Origin: Corallococcus soli
GTDB lineage: Bacteria; Myxococcota; Myxococcia; Myxococcales; Myxococcaceae
Length of the DNA stretch: 64,000 bases
Direction: 5' to 3'
Assembly (NCBI RefSeq): GCF_014930455.1
Contig: NZ_JAAIYO010000001.1
Coordinates: 1,426,001 to 1,490,000 of the forward strand
Shown here: positions 53,565-62,967 of the stretch, piece after piece
How positions within the stretch are numbered: the first letter of the stretch is position 1
How the letters are laid out: each line of letters starts with the position of its first letter
Translations under genes and position numbers: made by a program
Notes under the pieces: model-generated
Databases searched by the model: none
The model's input: only the letters and a program-made list of their open reading frames with translations
Told to the model about the DNA's origin: nothing

Positions 53565-54092
53565 ATGGTTCGCGAAATTCTCATCTGGCCCGACCCCATC
53601 CTGAAGCAGAAGGCCCGGCCCGTGGTGAAGGTGGACGACAAGGTCCGCGCGCTGGTGAAGGACATGTTCGAGACGATGTACGCCGCCGAAGGCGTGGGCC
53701 TCGCCGCCCCGCAGGTGGGCGTGCTCCAGCGCATCATCGTCCTGGACACCCGGCCTCAGCAGCCGGAGGCGAAGCCCCTGGCGATGATCAACCCGGAGTT
53801 CGTCTCGCTCGAAGGTGAGACGACCTACACGGAAGGCTGCCTGTCCATCCCCGGCGAGGCCGAGGACGTGGACCGCGCCGCCGTCGCCACGGTGCGCTAC
53901 CTGGACGAGGACGGCCAGGAGCAGATGCTGCGCTGTGACGGCCTGCTCGCCATCGCCGTGCAGCACGAGACGGACCACCTGGACGGCACCGTCTTCGTGG
54001 ACCACGTCTCGTCGCTCAAGCGCGGGCTCATCCGCAAGCGGATGCTGAAGCACAAGGCGTCGCGCGACCAGGGCGCCCCGGCGTCCGCTTAA
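53565..54092 (+). CDS. def: Peptide deformylase
   Basis: The 175-residue enzyme removes formyl from nascent N-termini. All three motifs are present: GVGLAAPQ (43-50), EGCLS with metal ligand C92, and QHETDHLDG with H134, E135 and H138. Length and motifs fit an active iron/zinc type. A C-terminal extension of about 15 residues is basic (KRGLIRKRMLKHKASRDQ). It is distant from fmt, which lies at 6.1 kb. It is convergent with nth and the two stop codons overlap. Confidence 0.96.
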   Translation: MVREILIWPDPILKQKARPVVKVDDKVRALVKDMFETMYAAEGVGLAAPQVGVLQRIIVLDTRPQQPEAKPLAMINPEFVSLEGETTYTEGCLSIPGEAEDVDRAAVATVRYLDEDGQEQMLRCDGLLAIAVQHETDHLDGTVFVDHVSSLKRGLIRKRMLKHKASRDQGAPASA

Positions 54093-54775
54093 GCCTTCGC
54101 GGTGGCGCTCACGCCCTTCTTCGGGCAGCGCGCCGCCACCGTGCAGGAAGCGCAGGCCGGCGAGCGCGCGAAGCACATGCGCCGCCCATGCCACACGAGC
54201 AGCTGATGCCCCAGGGTCCACCGCTCCCGGGGCAGCAGCGCTTGCAGGTCCTTCTCCACCTTGTCCGGATCCTCGTGGGTCGTGAGGCCCATCCGGTACG
54301 CGAGCCGCTTCACGTGCGTGTCCACGGGGAAGGCCGCGTCGCCGCCCAGGTGGATGCACACCACGCCGGCGGTCTTGAGGCCCACGCCCGGCAGCTGCGC
54401 CAGCGTGTCGCGCACCAGGGGCACCTGCCCCCCGTGCTCCGCGACGAGCGTGCGCGCCGTGGCCACGATGTTCTTCGCCTTCGCGCGGTACAGGCCGCAG
54501 GTGCGGATGAAGGGCTCCACGTCCGTGGCCTCCACGGCGGCGTAGGCCCGGGCGTCGGGGAAGCGGGCGAACAGGGCGGGGGTCACTAGGTTGACGCGCT
54601 TGTCCGTGCACTGGGCGGACAGGATGACGGCGACCAGCAGCTCCAGGGGCGTGCGGTAGTCCAGCTCGATGCGGGCGTCCGGCATGGCCGCCTCCAGGCC
54701 GTCCAGGATTCCCACCGCGCGCTGCCGCTTCTCCGCCACTGTCTCTCGCCGGGCCACGCGGGCGTTGTATGTCAC
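54089..54775 (-). CDS. nth: Endonuclease III (base-excision repair glycosylase)
   Basis: With GTG 54775 as start, the protein has 228 residues. It has the helix-hairpin-helix loop LPGVGLKTAGVV with catalytic K134, D152 in VDTHV, and the [4Fe-4S] cysteines 201, 208, 211 and 217 (C-x6-C-x2-C-x5-C). It removes oxidised pyrimidines and nicks the abasic site. The start is uncertain: a longer frame to 54898 overlaps the threonine aldolase gene and an internal GTG lies at 54757; neither has a good ribosome site. The region 54775-54833 is the divergent promoter. Confidence 0.93.
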   Translation of the reverse strand: MTYNARVARRETVAEKRQRAVGILDGLEAAMPDARIELDYRTPLELLVAVILSAQCTDKRVNLVTPALFARFPDARAYAAVEATDVEPFIRTCGLYRAKAKNIVATARTLVAEHGGQVPLVRDTLAQLPGVGLKTAGVVCIHLGGDAAFPVDTHVKRLAYRMGLTTHEDPDKVEKDLQALLPRERWTLGHQLLVWHGRRMCFARSPACASCTVAARCPKKGVSATAKA

Positions 54776-54833
54776 GGGGCGGCCCGGCCCAAGCGCGCAG
54801 GACGGGCGCCCTTTTCTTGAAGCGAGGAGAACC

Positions 54834-55859
<1,026 letters not shown>

Positions 55860-55983
55860 CGGTGGCGCACGGGGGCCCTGGTTCCTGGCCCGGGTGCGAA
55901 CCGCACGCACCAGCCCCCACCCACGGAGCCGCCGCCGGCCGGAAACGGGAGCCCGGGCCGGTGCATGGTAGGCTCCCCGCGCC

Positions 55984-57009
55984 GTGCGCCGACCCGCCGT
56001 CCTTGCCCTGCTGGCCCTCTCCGCCTGCGCCACGCCGCGCGCGGAGAAGATGAGCTTTGAGGAGCTGTACGCGACCTCGGGCGACGGCGCCTCCTTCAGC
56101 GAATCCTCGCCCTTCCTGCCCCCCGAGCCGGAGCACGCCCGGGGCCCGCTCGCCCCTGAGCGCTCTCCCGAACTCGACGCCGCGCTCGCCTCCTTCGCGG
56201 ACAAGGCCCGCGCCTACCGCGAGAAGGTCCAGCGTGGCAGCGCCATGCCCCCGGAACAGGCGCGCAACTGGGCGGAGATGAACGCGGCCCTGGACGCCTT
56301 CCTGGCCCGGCCCGTGGAGCATACGGACGGCCGCGACCTGACGCGCGCCCGGGGCATCATGGAGGCGGAGCTGGAGCAGGACGCGCGCCTCTACGGCGAC
56401 ATGCCGGGTCCCCTCGCGGAGGCGGTGGTGCTGCGGGTGGGCCGCCTCATCGTCCGCGCGTCCACCCTGCGACGCTGGGAACAGCCTCCGGAGCCCTCCG
56501 GCCCGCCGCGCCTCGCCTGGCCCGTGGAGCCGGTCACCATCACCAGCCTCTACGGCGAGCGCTGGCACCCCATCACCGGCCAGCTCCGCCGCCACCTGGG
56601 CGTGGACCTGGCGGCCCGCCGGGGGCAGGTCGTCGCCGTCGCGGAGAAGGGCGTCGTCCTGCGCGCCGGCTGGAACGGCGACCACGGCCAGCAGGTGGAG
56701 GTGCAGCACCACGGCCAGTGGGTCACCCGCTACAGCCACCTGTCCCAGGTGCTCGTGACGACCGGCGAGGTGTTGGCGAGGGGCGACGTGGTCGGGCTCG
56801 CGGGGGACACGGGCCTCGCGACCGGTGTCCACGTCCACTTCGAGCTCTGGCACGACGGCAGCTCGTTGGATCCGCTGGAGGCGCTCGTCACGCCCGAGCC
56901 GTCCTCCGGGTCGCCCCAGGAGGAGCGGGCCGTGGCCCAGCCACCGCGGCAATCACCCGCCCTCACGTCCCAGGGGCGTCACCCGAGCTCCACGGGTTCG
57001 CGCCCCTGA
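55984..57009 (+). CDS. M23-family LytM-type peptidase lipoprotein
   Basis: The 341-residue protein has a lipoprotein signal with the lipobox LLALSAC (Cys15), a helical region (about 55-165) and a C-terminal M23 domain. The metal and catalytic residues are H204, D208 (RRHLGVDLAARRG) and H283-x-H285 (GVHVHFELW). It should cut peptidoglycan peptide cross-links or act as an amidase activator in the periplasm, anchored to a membrane. GTG 55984 is the likely start. A Pro/Ser-rich tail of about 45 residues follows the domain. Confidence 0.9.
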   Translation: MRRPAVLALLALSACATPRAEKMSFEELYATSGDGASFSESSPFLPPEPEHARGPLAPERSPELDAALASFADKARAYREKVQRGSAMPPEQARNWAEMNAALDAFLARPVEHTDGRDLTRARGIMEAELEQDARLYGDMPGPLAEAVVLRVGRLIVRASTLRRWEQPPEPSGPPRLAWPVEPVTITSLYGERWHPITGQLRRHLGVDLAARRGQVVAVAEKGVVLRAGWNGDHGQQVEVQHHGQWVTRYSHLSQVLVTTGEVLARGDVVGLAGDTGLATGVHVHFELWHDGSSLDPLEALVTPEPSSGSPQEERAVAQPPRQSPALTSQGRHPSSTGSRP

Positions 57010-57033
57010 GGGGGACGGTCCTGCTGCTGCTCA

Positions 57034-57303
57034 CTACAGCGAGTTCTTCAGCTCCTTGGCGGGCCGGAAACCGACCGTCTTCGACGCCTTGAGCTTCATC
57101 ATCTCGTTGGTCTGCGGGTTGCGAATCTTCCGCGCCTTGCGCGAGCGCAGCGACCAGGTGCCGAACCCCGGGTAGCTGAAGCGCGTGTCCTTCTTCACGG
57201 CCTTGCCGATGTTGTTGAAGACGATGTCGAGGATCTGGGCGGCGGACTTCTTCGTGAGCCTCGACTGCGCAGCCACCACCTCCACGAGCTCTGCCTTGGT
57301 CAT
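57034..57303 (-). CDS. HU-family DNA-binding protein
   Basis: The 89-residue protein MTKAELVEVVAAQSRLTKKS... has the classic HU/IHF layout with the DNA-binding arm motif FGTWSLRSRKARKIRNPQTN and the C-terminal FRPAKELK. It bends and compacts DNA. ATG 57303 follows AGAGGGAGGGG, and a longer in-frame extension to 57564 is not supported. Several HU paralogues are usual in myxobacteria. It is convergent with the M23 gene. Confidence 0.96.
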   Translation of the reverse strand: MTKAELVEVVAAQSRLTKKSAAQILDIVFNNIGKAVKKDTRFSYPGFGTWSLRSRKARKIRNPQTNEMMKLKASKTVGFRPAKELKNSL

Positions 57304-57351
57304 GACACCCCTCCCTCTTGCGTTGTCTGGCGTTGAACGAGCGGATGGCGG

Positions 57352-57380
57352 AGGTAACAAATCGAGGTTTCGACTGTCAA
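57352..57380 (-). promoter_or_regulatory. Possible promoter of the HU gene
   Basis: On the minus strand TTGACA (57375-57380) is a perfect -35 and is followed after 17 bp by TTACCT (57352-57357), a poor -10. It lies about 50 bp upstream of the HU start. The strong -35 and position make it plausible; the -10 is weak. Confidence 0.4.
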
Positions 57381-57462
57381 TGCGCCACCTGCTCCCAGGC
57401 CGGAAATTAGGCCTCCGGATGAAAACTGGGCTTCGGAAAATACACCCTGTAGAGAGAGGAAG

Positions 57463-57593
57463 GATCGCATCTTTTGATACATCCTCACACTCCCTCTTTC
57501 GTGGAAAGGGGGAGTGATCGCCTGATGATCGATCGCGGATGAAAGTCTTTGGAAGATCGATCACTTAGCAACGGGTCCTGATCCAGTTCCAGC
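57463..57593. repeat. Cluster of seven GATC sites
   Basis: GATC occurs at 57463, 57516, 57527, 57531, 57555, 57559 and 57590 within 131 bp of the 312-bp gap between the HU gene and the beta-helix gene; GATCGATC octamers sit at 57527-57534 and 57555-57562, 28 bp apart. In DNA this GC-rich fewer than one would be expected. The rest of the gap is AT-richer than the genes and shows no RNA gene. Confidence 0.6.
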
Positions 57594-57615
57594 AGGGCAC
57601 CGTCGAGGGGCTAGA

Positions 57616-59511
57616 GTGCCTGCCCGCGTGCCATCCCGACTCCTGCCCTGGTTCTTGGTCCTGGTGTGCGCCTGTTCGAGGCCGCCGCCGCTGAAGCCGT
57701 CAGGCCCGGGCGAGCTCTGGGTGGACGCTGCGGGGGCGGGAGGCGACGGCACCCGGGGGCGGCCCTTCCGCTCCCTTTCGGACGCTTTGGCCCGTCCAGG
57801 CCCGCTGCTCGTGCACCTGGCCGCCGGTCGCTACGAGGGCCCCTTCCGGCTGCCAGGAGGGACAAGGCTCGTGGGCGTGGGCCCCGCCACGGTGCTGACG
57901 TCCCCGAAGCCGGGGACCGGAGGGGTGGTGATCGCCAGGGACGAGGCCGTCCTGGAGTCCCTGGCGGTGGAAGGGGGCACCTGGGGCCTGGAGGTCGGGG
58001 GCAGGGTGCGGAGCGAGGGAGTCGTCTTCCGGGGGCAGGCGCTGGGGGCGATCCGGGTCGGGGCCGGGCACTTGGAAGGGAAGGGCCTGCGGTTTGAGGC
58101 GAGAGGAGCCCTCCAGGCCCAGGGGCAGGCCGGGTGCTCCCCAGAAGCCGCCCCGACAGCGCAATCCGCCGTGTCGGCCCTGGACACACACGCTAGCGAC
58201 CCGGCGGGGCCCGCTTCTTCTCCGGTTCCCTCGCCTGCGGTGGCGAACGCACAACCCGCCGACCCGGCAGGGCCTGCTTCTCCAATTCCCTCACCTGCAA
58301 TAGCGAACGTGCAAACTAGCGACCCGGCGGGGCCTGCTTCTCCAGCTCCCTCGCCTGCGATGGCGAACGCGCAACCCGGTGATCCGGCGGGATCTGCTTC
58401 CCCTGGAGGCCTCCCGCACGCGATGGCGAAGGCACGGCTCGCGGGCCCGGAGGGGTCCGTTCCCTCTGGGGGCTTCCCGCCTGCGATGGGGAATGCACAG
58501 CCCGGTGACCAGGCGGGGCCTGTTTCCCCGCCGGCCCGCCGGCTCGCGGTGGGCGTGCTCGTGGAGGCCTGGACTCCAGGCTCCCCCGCGCCTGGCTTGG
58601 TCCTCCGCGACAGCGCGTTCACGGGGCCCTTCGAGCGCGGTGTCCGGCTCCGAGACGGCGCCACGGGCCGGCTGGAAGGAGTGTGCTTCCAGGGGCCCCG
58701 GGTGGCGCTGAGCCAGGAAGGCGGCGTGGCGGAAGTCGAGCGGGCGCGCGTGTCGGAGGGGACGGGCCCGGCGTTCCTCGCGGTAGGGGGCACGCTGAAG
58801 CTCGTGGACGTGCGGGTCCAGGGGCACGAGTATGGCCTGACGACGAGCGGGACCCAGGTGTTGGTGCGGGGCTTCAGCTCGGAGCATGCCACGCGGGCCG
58901 GTTTGGGGCTCACGACGACGACCGGCCTGCTGGAGGACGTGGTCGTGAAGGACGCGGGCACCTACGGCTCGTTGCAGCTCACGAACTCGGACCTGGAGGT
59001 CCGTCGCTTCCGGTTGGAAGGCTCGCGGGAGTACGGCGTGGTGGCGGTGCAGGGGCGCGTGCGCCTGCGCGAGGGACGCATCCTGGGGGTGAGCACGGCG
59101 GACGGCGTCGCGGGAGACGGCCTCCACCTGCGCCGGGTGGAGGCGGACATCGACACCGTCACGGTCGAGGGCGCGAAGGGGACGTGCGTACTGGCGGCGC
59201 AGCAGTCCCGCGTGGTGCTTCGCAACGCCCGGCTCCTGGCCTGCGAACTCGCGGCGCTGTCGGTGGACTCGAAGGCCACCGTGGAGGCCCGGGACATCAC
59301 GTCCCACGATGCCGGCGAGTCCGTGCTGCTGGCCATCGAAGAAGGCCAACTGCGGGTGGAGGCCCTCACCGCGAAGGGCGCCCGGGGCCCGCTGGTATCC
59401 GCCGACTGCGAGGGCGCGACGCGCGTCCGCCTGAAGCGGGTCGACGCAAGCCTCACGCGAGGCCTGGACGCCCGCTGCGTCCAACTCGAAGCCGACCCGA
59501 CGGCACGCTGA
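57616..59511 (+). CDS. Lipoprotein with right-handed beta-helix and a tandem-repeat insert
   Basis: The 631-residue protein (GTG 57616) has a lipoprotein signal with Cys20 (LVLVCAC). Residues about 35-190 and 310-631 show the short GRV-type strand/turn pattern of a parallel beta-helix (for example VRLREGRILGVSTADGVAGD, TVEGAKGTCVLAAQQSRVVL). Between them, residues about 190-305 are an insert made of about six copies of a 20-21-residue Pro/Ala/Ser unit (DPAGPASPIPSPAIANVQ) with a 60-63 bp DNA period. It is probably an extracellular or periplasmic surface protein, perhaps carbohydrate-binding; no catalytic motif is seen. Confidence 0.8.
   Translation: MPARVPSRLLPWFLVLVCACSRPPPLKPSGPGELWVDAAGAGGDGTRGRPFRSLSDALARPGPLLVHLAAGRYEGPFRLPGGTRLVGVGPATVLTSPKPGTGGVVIARDEAVLESLAVEGGTWGLEVGGRVRSEGVVFRGQALGAIRVGAGHLEGKGLRFEARGALQAQGQAGCSPEAAPTAQSAVSALDTHASDPAGPASSPVPSPAVANAQPADPAGPASPIPSPAIANVQTSDPAGPASPAPSPAMANAQPGDPAGSASPGGLPHAMAKARLAGPEGSVPSGGFPPAMGNAQPGDQAGPVSPPARRLAVGVLVEAWTPGSPAPGLVLRDSAFTGPFERGVRLRDGATGRLEGVCFQGPRVALSQEGGVAEVERARVSEGTGPAFLAVGGTLKLVDVRVQGHEYGLTTSGTQVLVRGFSSEHATRAGLGLTTTTGLLEDVVVKDAGTYGSLQLTNSDLEVRRFRLEGSREYGVVAVQGRVRLREGRILGVSTADGVAGDGLHLRRVEADIDTVTVEGAKGTCVLAAQQSRVVLRNARLLACELAALSVDSKATVEARDITSHDAGESVLLAIEEGQLRVEALTAKGARGPLVSADCEGATRVRLKRVDASLTRGLDARCVQLEADPTAR
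58190..58530 (+). repeat. 60-63 bp tandem repeat inside the beta-helix lipoprotein gene
   Basis: About six imperfect units encoding DPAGPASP-PSPA-AN-Q; the second and third units are 60 bp and nearly identical. Codon use (TCT, CCA, ATA) is more relaxed than in the flanking sequence. This suggests recent expansion by slippage or recombination and possible length variation between strains. Confidence 0.8.
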
Positions 59512-59537
59512 GGTTCACCCCTCGCCCCCTCGCCCCC

Positions 59538-60656
59538 TCAACCCTGGGCGGGCGCAGGCTCGGGAGAAAGGGGCGTGGCGCGCTTCTCCAGCCACTCGCG
59601 GATGACGGGATAGACCTCCGTCGGAGCGCCGGTGCCGAAGATGAGGTCGCCGTGGCCGTAGTCCATCTTGTCTCCGCGGTCCCGACCGAAGATGTGCAGG
59701 GTGCGGTCGGGTGACGTGAGCAGGGCGTACTGCGATTCCACGTTGGCCGAGGTGGCCAGCCGGTCCGCGCTGCCGCCCATCACGAGCACGGGCTGCTGGA
59801 GCTTCGCGATGCCCGCGCGCCAGTCCGTCTTGCGGTCGTAGGAGCGGAAGGCATCGTGGGCGATCCAGTCCTGGAACTGGAGCAGCACCTTGCGGCTCAT
59901 CGAGGACATCATGTTGACGGACAGCTGCCGCAGGACGCGCGGCGCGACGTGCCGGGGGTTCACCACGATGTCCGACAGGGGCAGGGCGAGGTAGCCCAGG
60001 AAGGGCGCAACGCTGGCGCTCATCCACTCCTGCCGGATGCTGCCCGGCCACGCGGCGCGCACGCCGAGCGAGACGAGCCTGCTCAAGAAAGGCCCCGACT
60101 TCAGGTGCACCGGCGCCCCAAGCTCCAACAGGCCCGCGAGCTTCTCGCCCTCGGCGCCCTGGGCCACGCCGTAGCCCACCAGTCCGCCCAGCGAATGACC
60201 GAGCCAGAAGGCCTGCCTGGCGCCCGTCTCCTTGAGCGCCAGCTCCAGCACCGCCGGCCCGTCCTGGGTGATGTGGTCGTCGATGGTGAAGTCCGTGGGC
60301 CTGCGACCCCGGGGGGGCTGGCGCGAGTGCCCGGTGCCGCGCCACTCCACGCTGAAGCAGTCGAAGCCCGCTTCGTTCAGGTAGTGGGCCACGGAGTAGG
60401 GTGGCTCGAAGTCGAAGGTGTAGCGGTTGGCCGCCAGCCCGTGGCACAGCAGCACGGGCTCGGCGAAGCGGCGCACCGGGGCCCGTCGGACGTGCACGGC
60501 CAGCTCCCAGCCGTCCTTGCAGCGCACCCGCAGCATCTCCGGCAAGGGGCCCCGCAGGCGGTACCAGCGCCGGACCAGCAGGACCCACAAGATGTTCACG
60601 AGCAGCAGGACGACCGCTGCCCCCACCGCCCACAGGGCCCAACGCCCGTACGGCAT
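59538..60656 (-). CDS. Membrane-anchored alpha/beta hydrolase
   Basis: The 372-residue protein has one N-terminal membrane helix (about 7-28) and an alpha/beta hydrolase fold. The oxyanion region is LLCHGLAANRYTFDF, the nucleophile is S155 in GHSLGG, the acid is probably the Asp of MGGSADRLAT, and the His is in YGHGDLIFG. It resembles lysophospholipase/esterase-like enzymes and is likely exposed to the periplasm or cytoplasm at the membrane. Substrate unknown. GGAGGAGAA precedes ATG 60656. It is divergent from pssA. Confidence 0.88.
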   Translation of the reverse strand: MPYGRWALWAVGAAVVLLLVNILWVLLVRRWYRLRGPLPEMLRVRCKDGWELAVHVRRAPVRRFAEPVLLCHGLAANRYTFDFEPPYSVAHYLNEAGFDCFSVEWRGTGHSRQPPRGRRPTDFTIDDHITQDGPAVLELALKETGARQAFWLGHSLGGLVGYGVAQGAEGEKLAGLLELGAPVHLKSGPFLSRLVSLGVRAAWPGSIRQEWMSASVAPFLGYLALPLSDIVVNPRHVAPRVLRQLSVNMMSSMSRKVLLQFQDWIAHDAFRSYDRKTDWRAGIAKLQQPVLVMGGSADRLATSANVESQYALLTSPDRTLHIFGRDRGDKMDYGHGDLIFGTGAPTEVYPVIREWLEKRATPLSPEPAPAQG

Positions 60657-60771
60657 TTCTCCTCCATGCGACCGGGGACCGACTCCGGCGCGAATAAAAC
60701 CCTGCTAAGGTCCGTTCCCTCGCCGTTTCTGCCGCATGGGCAGCCGACCACCAGGGGAAGTCGAGGGAACG

Positions 60772-61632
60772 ATGAAGCTACGGAAACTGATGTTCGTGCT
60801 CCCGAACCTCTTCACCGTCACCTCCATCTTCTGTGGCTTTTACGCCATCACCCTGTGTTCGGGTGAAGCGGAACCCGTGCAGCTGTACCAGGCGGCCCTG
60901 GCCATCCTCTTCGCCATGTTCTTCGACGGGTTCGACGGACGGGTGGCCCGGCTGACGAAGACGCAGAGCGACTTCGGCATGCAGCTCGACAGCCTGGCGG
61001 ACGTGATGTCCTTCGGTGTCGCGCCGGCGCTGCTCGTCTACAAATGGGCGTTGGCCCCCATGGGCTTCTGGGGCCTGTTCATCTCCTTCGCGTTCATGGC
61101 GTGCGGTGCCATGCGGCTGGCGCGCTTCAACGTGCTCGCGATGCGCAACCCGCACGGCGGTGGTGGAGGCTTCTTCGTGGGCCTGCCCATCCCGTTGGCC
61201 GCGGGGGTGCTGGTCTCGCTCATCATCTCCCACCATGTGGCCTCGGAGGGTGAGGTGCTGGGGGACGCGGCCCGCCTGCCCGTCGCGGTGGCGGTGGGTG
61301 CCCTGTCGCTGCTGATGGTGTCCACGGTGCGCTACCGCACCTTCAAGGACGCGCGGCCCGGTCTGAAGACGGGCCTCGTCTTCCTGATCATGGCCCTCAC
61401 GGGCGGCTTCATTGCCCGGCAGTTCCACCCGGCCTGGGTGCTGGTGACGTACTTCTTCGCGTACCTGCTGATGGGCCTCGTGGAGTCCGCGGTCTCGGTG
61501 CGCAGCCGGCTGGCGTCGCGCAAGGTCGGCGCGGGAGCCGCCGCCGCGGTGGTCGTGGCGGCCGGACTCGAAGAAGAGGACGACGAGGACTCCGAGTCGG
61601 GCGCCACCGACGACGGTCCCGCGTATCTCTGA
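60772..61632 (+). CDS. pssA: CDP-diacylglycerol-serine O-phosphatidyltransferase
   Basis: The 286-residue membrane enzyme makes phosphatidylserine, the precursor of phosphatidylethanolamine. The CDP-alcohol phosphotransferase motif D-G-x2-A-R-x8-G-x3-D-x3-D is present in FFDGFDGRVARLTKTQSDFG followed by MQLDSLADVMSFG. About eight hydrophobic segments are spread over the length, and the last 25 residues form an acidic tail (EEDDEDSESGATDD). ATG 60772 follows GAGGGAACG. It is the membrane-bound (type II) enzyme. The cinA gene starts 69 bp later. Confidence 0.95.
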   Translation: MKLRKLMFVLPNLFTVTSIFCGFYAITLCSGEAEPVQLYQAALAILFAMFFDGFDGRVARLTKTQSDFGMQLDSLADVMSFGVAPALLVYKWALAPMGFWGLFISFAFMACGAMRLARFNVLAMRNPHGGGGGFFVGLPIPLAAGVLVSLIISHHVASEGEVLGDAARLPVAVAVGALSLLMVSTVRYRTFKDARPGLKTGLVFLIMALTGGFIARQFHPAWVLVTYFFAYLLMGLVESAVSVRSRLASRKVGAGAAAAVVVAAGLEEEDDEDSESGATDDGPAYL

Positions 61633-61701
61633 GCAGCCGGGCGCGGCAAGGCGGACGCGGACCGTGCCCTCCCGGCCCGGGACCGCTAGGATGCCCGGCC
61701 C

Positions 61702-62967
61702 ATGCGCGTCGAGCTGCTGTGCACCGGTGACGAGCTCGTCACCGGCCTCATCACGGACACCAACAGCACCTATCTGGAAGCCCGCCTCTTCGACCTGGGT
61801 GTGAAGGTCGAACGGGTGACGGTGGTCGGTGACGTGCGTCCGGACATCACGGGCGCGCTGCTGGAGGCCTCGGCGCGCGCGGACGTCATCATCGTCTCGG
61901 GCGGCCTGGGACCCACGACGGACGACTTCACCCTGGAGTGCGCCGCGGCGGCCGCGGGCGTTCCCCTGGAGGAAGACGCGCGGGTGATGGGCTGGATCGA
62001 GGAGCGGTATGCCGCGCGGGGCATGGCCATCAACCCGGGAGCCCTGCGCATGGCGCGCATCCCCGCCGGCGCCGAACCGGTGCGAAATCCTCAGGGCTCG
62101 GCGCCGCTGGTCATCCAGAAGCTGGGCCGAGCGCACCTGTTCTTCCTGCCAGGGGTGCCGCGCGAATACCGCGCGCTGGTGGACGGCGAGGTGCTGCCGC
62201 GCGTGCGGGGCTGGCTCGCCTCCGAAGCCCACCGCACCTTCCGGGCCTTCCGCCTGCTGCGCACGGTGCGCCTGCCCGAATCGGTGTTGAACCAGCAGGT
62301 GATGCCCCTGGTCTCCCGCCATCCCCGGGTGGTGTTCGGCTTCCGCACGCACGCGCCCGAGAACCACCTGAAGCTGATGGCCGAGGCGCCCACCCAGGCG
62401 GAGGCGGATGCCGCGCTCTCCGCCGCGGAGGCCGCGTGTCGGGTCGTGCTGGGCACGCACGTGTACGGCGCGGATGCCAACGAATACGCGCCGGTCCTCC
62501 TGGGGTTGCTGGCGCGAGCGGGCCATACGCTGGCGGTGGCGGAGAGCTGCACGGGTGGCCTCATCGCGCAGGACCTCACGGCCGTCCCTGGCGCCAGCCA
62601 GGTGTTCGTGGGGGGCGCGGTCGTCTACTCGGAAAAGATGAAGTCCGCCTGGGTGGGGGTCCCACCGGAAGTCCTGGCGCGGCACGGCGCGGTGTCCCGG
62701 CAGACGGCGCTCGCCATGGCCGAGGGGGTTCGCACCGCCTGCGGCGCGACCTTCGGTCTGTCCGTGACGGGCTACGCCGGTCCCGGAGGCGGAACGCCCG
62801 AGGATCCGGTAGGCACCGTCTACTGCGCCCTCGCCGGCCCTGACTTCGAGCCTCGCTGCGAGCGCGTGTCGCTCGCCGGGGACCGGGACCGTGTGCGCCT
62901 GTTCGCCGCCTCCCACGTGCTGGAGATGTTGAGGTTGCACCTGCTCGCCGCCCCCGTGTCGCCATGA
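61702..62967 (+). CDS. cinA: CinA-type nicotinamide-nucleotide amidohydrolase with MoCF-like N-domain
   Basis: The 421-residue protein is the full-length two-domain form. The N-domain (about 1-170) has the MoCF/ADP-ribose pyrophosphatase-type start ELLCTGDELVTGLITDTNST and GGLGPTTDDFT. The C-domain (about 250-421) has ESCTGGLIAQDLTAVPGASQ with the catalytic-site ESCTGG, and TGYAGPGGGTPEDPVGTVY. It probably recycles NMN (deamidation) and/or ADP-ribose in the NAD salvage pathway; a role in competence is inherited from Gram-positives and not shown here. Its stop overlaps the next start (ATGA). Confidence 0.95.
   Translation: MRVELLCTGDELVTGLITDTNSTYLEARLFDLGVKVERVTVVGDVRPDITGALLEASARADVIIVSGGLGPTTDDFTLECAAAAAGVPLEEDARVMGWIEERYAARGMAINPGALRMARIPAGAEPVRNPQGSAPLVIQKLGRAHLFFLPGVPREYRALVDGEVLPRVRGWLASEAHRTFRAFRLLRTVRLPESVLNQQVMPLVSRHPRVVFGFRTHAPENHLKLMAEAPTQAEADAALSAAEAACRVVLGTHVYGADANEYAPVLLGLLARAGHTLAVAESCTGGLIAQDLTAVPGASQVFVGGAVVYSEKMKSAWVGVPPEVLARHGAVSRQTALAMAEGVRTACGATFGLSVTGYAGPGGGTPEDPVGTVYCALAGPDFEPRCERVSLAGDRDRVRLFAASHVLEMLRLHLLAAPVSP

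Noticed and set aside
58190-58530. CRISPR-like array in the beta-helix gene
   Set aside because: Units are contiguous, in frame and 60-63 bp, with no spacer/repeat alternation. They are a coding repeat.
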